Positions 61,199-64,000 of a stretch of 64,000 bases of DNA are shown here, one piece after another. A program made the translations under genes and the position numbers. The notes below the pieces were generated by a model, which worked only from the letters and a program-made list of their open reading frames with translations, was not told the origin of the DNA and made no database searches. This stretch comes from Dehalococcoidia bacterium (lineage in GTDB: Bacteria; Chloroflexota; Dehalococcoidia; Lucifugimonadales; Lucifugimonadaceae). The stretch is taken from NCBI GenBank assembly GCA_014239735.1, contig JAAZYI010000024.1:147158-211157 (forward strand). The letters run 5' to 3'. The first letter of the stretch is position 1; every line of letters starts with the position of its first letter.

Positions 61199-62501
61199 TT
61201 AATTGACTCTCAATTTCATTATTAATTTTTCTTTGGACTTGACCTGTTAGGGACCAAGTTCTGGCTTCAGTTATTTTTACCTCAACAAAATCTCCAATTT
61301 TTATATCATGCCCATCTATATAAACCAGTTTATCTAATCTTGATCGACCTGAATATATTCCTTCAGAATTATTCTCAACTAAAACTACTTGACTAGTCCC
61401 TTCGTGCTCAGAATTAAGTTCCAAGCTAATTTTTTTCTGAGCTTCTACTATTTCAGCCATTCTTTTCTTTTTTTCTTCTCTGCTCACATCATCTCCCATT
61501 TTTCTTGATGCAATAGTGCCTGGCCTGTCTGAATATATAGATGCATGAACTTTATCAAACCTCACTCTTTCTACTATATCTAAGCTTTCTCTAAACTGAG
61601 CCTTTGTTTCTCCAGGAAATCCAATTATAAGGTCAGTAGTAACTGAAACATTTGGGATAGTTTCTCTTATTTCTTGCACTTTCTCTAAATATTCTTCTCT
61701 TGTGTATCCTCGCCTCATGTTCTCTAAGACATCATTATTTCCTGCCTGGAAAGGTAAGTTAATAGTCTCACATACTTTTGGTAAATCTCTAATAGCCTTG
61801 ATAATTTTTAATGACATATCATTAGGGTGAGAAGTTAAAAATCTTAATCTTTTTAATCCTTCAAGAGAGTCTATTTCTGCCAAAAGATCTGCTAAATCTG
61901 TTTTAGGGCTAAGATCGTGCCCATAAGAATCTACATTTTGACCTAGCAAAGTTACCTCTTTCACTCCCCTCCTTATAAGCTTGGACACTTCATCTTTAAT
62001 CTCTAAAATAGTTTTGCTTATTTCTCTACCTCTCCTATATGGAATAATACAAAATGAGCAGAATTTATTGCACCCATGAATTATAGGCACAAAACTTGCA
62101 ATTTTTGGCTGTATCGGAATTAAGTCAGGCATGCATCCGTCTAAATCAGTATTCAACTTTTCAGAAATAGGCTCTATAATTTTTTCAAATTTTTGTGGAG
62201 CAGCCCAAATATCTACTTGCGGAAATCTTTTTTCTAGATCAATAGTTTTAGGCCCAACCATACATCCCATTACACATATCATCATAGAAGGATTTTTTTT
62301 CTTTATATTTTTAAGCTTTCCTAATAAACCAGTAGCTGTATCTTCTGCAGTCTGTCTTACGACACATGTATTCAAAATAACTAAGTCAGAATAAACATTA
62401 TCATTTTCTTTAAGGCCAAGCTCTTTCAATCCACTAGCCAATCTTTCAGAATCGGATACATTCATCTGGCAACCAACTGTTGAAACATGAAAATTTTTCA
62501 T
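61188..62501 (-). CDS. miaB: tRNA-2-methylthio-N6-dimethylallyladenosine synthase
   Basis: 437 residues. The radical-SAM cluster CNKFCSFCIIPYRRGRE is preceded by the N-terminal UPF0004 cysteines (VGCQMNVSDSERL, NTCVVRQTAEDTA, VMGCMVGP) that bind a second Fe-S cluster, and a TRAM-like tail follows. It adds methylthio to A37 of tRNAs. The start is the ATG at 62501 (MKNFHVSTVGCQMN); the longer frame upstream runs through the tRNA-Ser gene and is not coding. Confidence 0.95.
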   Translation of the reverse strand: MKNFHVSTVGCQMNVSDSERLASGLKELGLKENDNVYSDLVILNTCVVRQTAEDTATGLLGKLKNIKKKNPSMMICVMGCMVGPKTIDLEKRFPQVDIWAAPQKFEKIIEPISEKLNTDLDGCMPDLIPIQPKIASFVPIIHGCNKFCSFCIIPYRRGREISKTILEIKDEVSKLIRRGVKEVTLLGQNVDSYGHDLSPKTDLADLLAEIDSLEGLKRLRFLTSHPNDMSLKIIKAIRDLPKVCETINLPFQAGNNDVLENMRRGYTREEYLEKVQEIRETIPNVSVTTDLIIGFPGETKAQFRESLDIVERVRFDKVHASIYSDRPGTIASRKMGDDVSREEKKKRMAEIVEAQKKISLELNSEHEGTSQVVLVENNSEGIYSGRSRLDKLVYIDGHDIKIGDFVEVKITEARTWSLTGQVQRKINNEIESQLIEH

Positions 62502-62521
62502 ATTTTTATTTATTCCTTTTA

Positions 62522-62613
62522 TGGCGGAGAGTATGGGATTCGAACCCATGGTCGGAAATAATTCCGACATCGGTTTAGCAAACCGACGCACTAGGCCTCT
62601 ATGCGAACTCTCC
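62522..62613 (-). tRNA. tRNA-Ser (anticodon GCT)
   Basis: On the minus strand: acceptor GGAGAGT pairing with ACTCTCC, anticodon stem TCGGT/ACCGA with loop TTGCTAA (anticodon GCT), a long variable arm (CGGAA/TTCCG), T arm with GGTTCGAATCCC, discriminator G and an encoded CCA. The 92-base length fits a class II tRNA. miaB starts 20 bases downstream, so both may be co-transcribed. Confidence 0.95.
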
Positions 62614-62622
62614 GACTAGCCT

Positions 62623-62628
62623 ATTTTA
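62623..62628 (-). promoter_or_regulatory. Candidate -10 element of the tRNA-Ser/miaB transcript
   Basis: On the minus strand TAAAAT ends 9 bases before the mature tRNA 5' end. A TAGAAA at a 17-base spacing is a 4/6 match to the -35 consensus. The remaining bases up to 62811 show no clear gene. Confidence 0.35.
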
Positions 62629-62811
62629 AGTTCAAATTCTACTATTTCTAGTATAAAGATGTCTATAACTTTAAATTTATGTGCGAATCGTGTGTGCGGA
62701 GGCTAGAAAAAAACAATAAATTTATTCGATGTTTACCTCGACAAATGGAAATTCCTCACCATTAATAACGATTACACCTTTTCTATAGAAATATTTCTGT
62801 GCTGTTAATTT

Positions 62812-63453
62812 TCAAGACTCAATCCACTTGGACCCATCTAGATAAATTTCTTTTTTCCATATTGGTATTTTCTTTTTAAAAATATCTAAAAACTCAATCA
62901 TGCCTTCTAAAGATTCTTTTCTATGGACAGAGCTTATTATAACCAAGAGGCTTATATTTCCTGGACTAACTTCTCCGATTCTATGCACAACCCTAATATA
63001 CCCAATACCAAACTTATCCTTAAACTGATCAATTAGCTTAAAAATTTCTTTTTTAGCCATCTCTTCATAGCATTCATAATAAAGTTTGTTAACTTTTTTA
63101 CCATCATTAAAGTCTCGGGATATCCCAAGAAAAGTCAGTTCTGCTCCATAACATGATGATTTTGAAATTGAGTAAGTTTCAGGATTTATAGTCTTGTTTA
63201 CAATTTCAACTAAATCATTAGATGAGCCTCCACTAACAGGAGGAATAAGAGAAATTTCATCATCATTACTTACAATAAAGTCATCTTCAGCGTACTCCAT
63301 ATTAACTGCAATCATGCAATTTTCAGCCTTAATGCTATATTCATGGATCAATAATTGCCTTAACTCATTCACATTCATATTTTTTGTGGATGCAATTTCG
63401 ATAAAGCTTGACCCAAAATCATCTTTTAATGAGGCAAATAATCTAATTTTCAT
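62812..63453 (-). CDS. MoaD-MoaE fusion protein (molybdopterin synthase)
   Basis: 213 residues in two domains. Residues 1-77 are MoaD-like: MKIRLFASLKDDFG, NELRQLLIHEY and the ending SLIPPVSGG, the Gly-Gly that becomes the thiocarboxylate. Residues 80-213 are MoaE-like: GAELTFLGISRDFNDGKKV, LYYECYEEMAKKE, HRIGEVSPGNISLLVIISS and KKKIPIWKKEIY with the catalytic Lys. Together they put two sulfurs on precursor Z. MoaD must end in free Gly-Gly to work, so this fusion needs cleavage after SGG, as reported for mycobacterial MoaX. Confidence 0.88.
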   Translation of the reverse strand: MKIRLFASLKDDFGSSFIEIASTKNMNVNELRQLLIHEYSIKAENCMIAVNMEYAEDDFIVSNDDEISLIPPVSGGSSNDLVEIVNKTINPETYSISKSSCYGAELTFLGISRDFNDGKKVNKLYYECYEEMAKKEIFKLIDQFKDKFGIGYIRVVHRIGEVSPGNISLLVIISSVHRKESLEGMIEFLDIFKKKIPIWKKEIYLDGSKWIES

Positions 63454-63495
63454 AGTACAAACATATTAACATTCTTAAAATTAGTTATAAATTAA

Positions 63496-63525
63496 TTGAC
63501 ATTATCTGTTTTAGCGAAATAAAAT
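63496..63525 (+). promoter_or_regulatory. Housekeeping-type promoter of rpsP
   Basis: TTGACA (63496-63501), a perfect -35, and TAAAAT (63520-63525), 18 bases apart, lie about 45 bases before the rpsP start, in the divergent region with the MoaD-MoaE gene. Confidence 0.7.
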
Positions 63526-63570
63526 CATCTAGTTCTAAATTATTAAACAAGTTTTGGGTACGAATTATTT

Positions 63571-64000
63571 ATGGTACGAATTAGATTAAGAAAAATTGGT
63601 TCTAAAGGACGAGCAGTTTACAAAATAGTTGTTGCTGATCAAAGAAAACCGCAAAGCGGGAAATATCTTGAAGAGGTGGGTACTTATGACCCTCATACAA
63701 AACCAGCAACGGTAAATATAGTTGAAGATAGAGTTTCTGATTGGATAACTAAAGGTGCAAAACCATCAGAATCAGTATTAAAACTGTTTCACATTATTGG
63801 TTTTGATAATAATGGGAAAATAAAGCCGTTAGAATTAACAAAAAAGAAAAAGAAGAAATCTGCAGAGAAATCAGTAGCGACGCCTACCACTCCAGTTGCT
63901 GAAGAGACTAAAGAAGAAGCTCCAGTTGCTGAAGAGACTAAAGAAGAAGCTCCAGTTGCTGAAGAGACTAAAGAAGAAGCTCCAGTTGCTGAAGAGCCTA
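63571..64000 (+). CDS. rpsP: Ribosomal protein bS16 with repetitive tail, 3' end cut by window edge
   Basis: MVRIRLRKIGSKGRAVYKIV, ADQRKPQSGKYLEEVGTYDP and RVSDWITKGAKPSESV are the standard bS16 core of about 85 residues. A Lys-rich linker (KKKKKKSAEKS) follows, then PVAEETKEEA repeated three times with a fourth, altered copy starting at 63982. No stop is reached before the window ends. bS16 is usually close to 80-100 residues, so this tail is a true extension. The start follows a strong promoter. Confidence 0.93.
   Translation, partial: MVRIRLRKIGSKGRAVYKIVVADQRKPQSGKYLEEVGTYDPHTKPATVNIVEDRVSDWITKGAKPSESVLKLFHIIGFDNNGKIKPLELTKKKKKKSAEKSVATPTTPVAEETKEEAPVAEETKEEAPVAEETKEEAPVAEEP
63892..64000 (+). 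repeat. Perfect 30-bp tandem repeat in the rpsP tail
   Basis: Units 63892-63921, 63922-63951 and 63952-63981 are identical at the base level, and 63982-64000 begins a fourth unit that departs at its last codons. All are in frame and encode PVAEETKEEA. Exact identity suggests recent slippage or an assembly effect. Confidence 0.9.

Noticed and set aside
62502..62591. Longer N-terminus of miaB starting at 62591
   Set aside because: This stretch is the tRNA-Ser gene; the MiaB family begins at the ATG at 62501.
62722..62811. In-frame open stretch after the MoaD-MoaE stop that reads like protein (KYFYRKGVIVING)
   Set aside because: MoaE proteins normally end where this gene ends, so readthrough is not needed; the stretch has no start codon and is only 30 codons long. 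Possibly a remnant of another gene.
63892..64000. Regular repeats as a CRISPR array
   Set aside because: The units are directly joined without spacers and lie in frame inside rpsP.

Overview
The window is AT-rich (about one third G+C by eye) and densely coded on both strands. It carries two CCA-encoding tRNA genes and mixed start codons (ATG, GTG, TTG). There is no phage, insertion sequence or CRISPR array. The gene content fits a free-living, heterotrophic marine bacterium: three enolase-superfamily dehydratase/isomerase paralogues, two SMP-30 lactonase-like proteins, an SDR, a sugar kinase, two MFS carriers, PEP carboxylase and a K+-type membrane pyrophosphatase. That mixture, particularly the repeated enolase-superfamily genes, resembles marine SAR202-type Chloroflexota. 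The assignment is an inference from gene content and no marker phylogeny was possible.

Layout. Bases 1-31,600 are accessory and catabolic: SMP-30, DUF502, an L-fuconate dehydratase-like enzyme, trhO, DinB, SDR plus ribokinase, an alpha/beta hydrolase, a cupin/small membrane protein/MFS operon, cold-shock protein, two more enolase-superfamily enzymes, a DEAD-type helicase, an M28 peptidase, ppc, a large secreted protein with a charged helical tail, a second SMP-30, LysE, DUF1295, and a tautomerase/small membrane protein/MFS operon. Six short lipoproteins that appear to be distant paralogues of one another are scattered through this part, three of them side by side at 27.7-29.6 kb. Bases 31,600-39,700 are housekeeping: thiL-tsaE-tsaB-ndk, rsfS, then mnmA-rnhB-thiE-translin-hppA. 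Bases 39,700-52,300 hold a cysteine desulfurase, a Gld-type ABC exporter cluster, and an ltaE-coaE-norQ-nudix-norD-like run. Bases 52,300-64,000 hold lspA-rluD-gltX, rpsU, purQ-purL-fmdB-dtd, nadA-nadC, miaB, tRNA-Ser, a MoaD-MoaE fusion and the start of rpsP.

How the genes work together. SMP-30 lactonases, sugar-acid dehydratases, the SDR and MFS carriers suggest oxidation of sugar lactones and acids by non-phosphorylating routes. thiL and thiE serve thiamine; mnmA, tsaB, tsaE, trhO, miaB and rluD modify RNA; a cysteine desulfurase supplies sulfur for such steps; purQ/purL, nadA/nadC and the MoaD-MoaE fusion serve purine, NAD and molybdopterin synthesis.

The observations most worth following up are: rnhB has no ATG/GTG/TTG start upstream of its catalytic motif and appears to begin at an ATA that overlaps the mnmA stop; a second small gene has a good ribosome binding site in front of an ATA; a NorD-like protein is cut by one in-frame TAA while the conserved reading frame continues; a divergent lipoprotein superfamily has six copies in 28 kb; and ribosomal protein S16 carries a tail of perfect 30-bp repeats.
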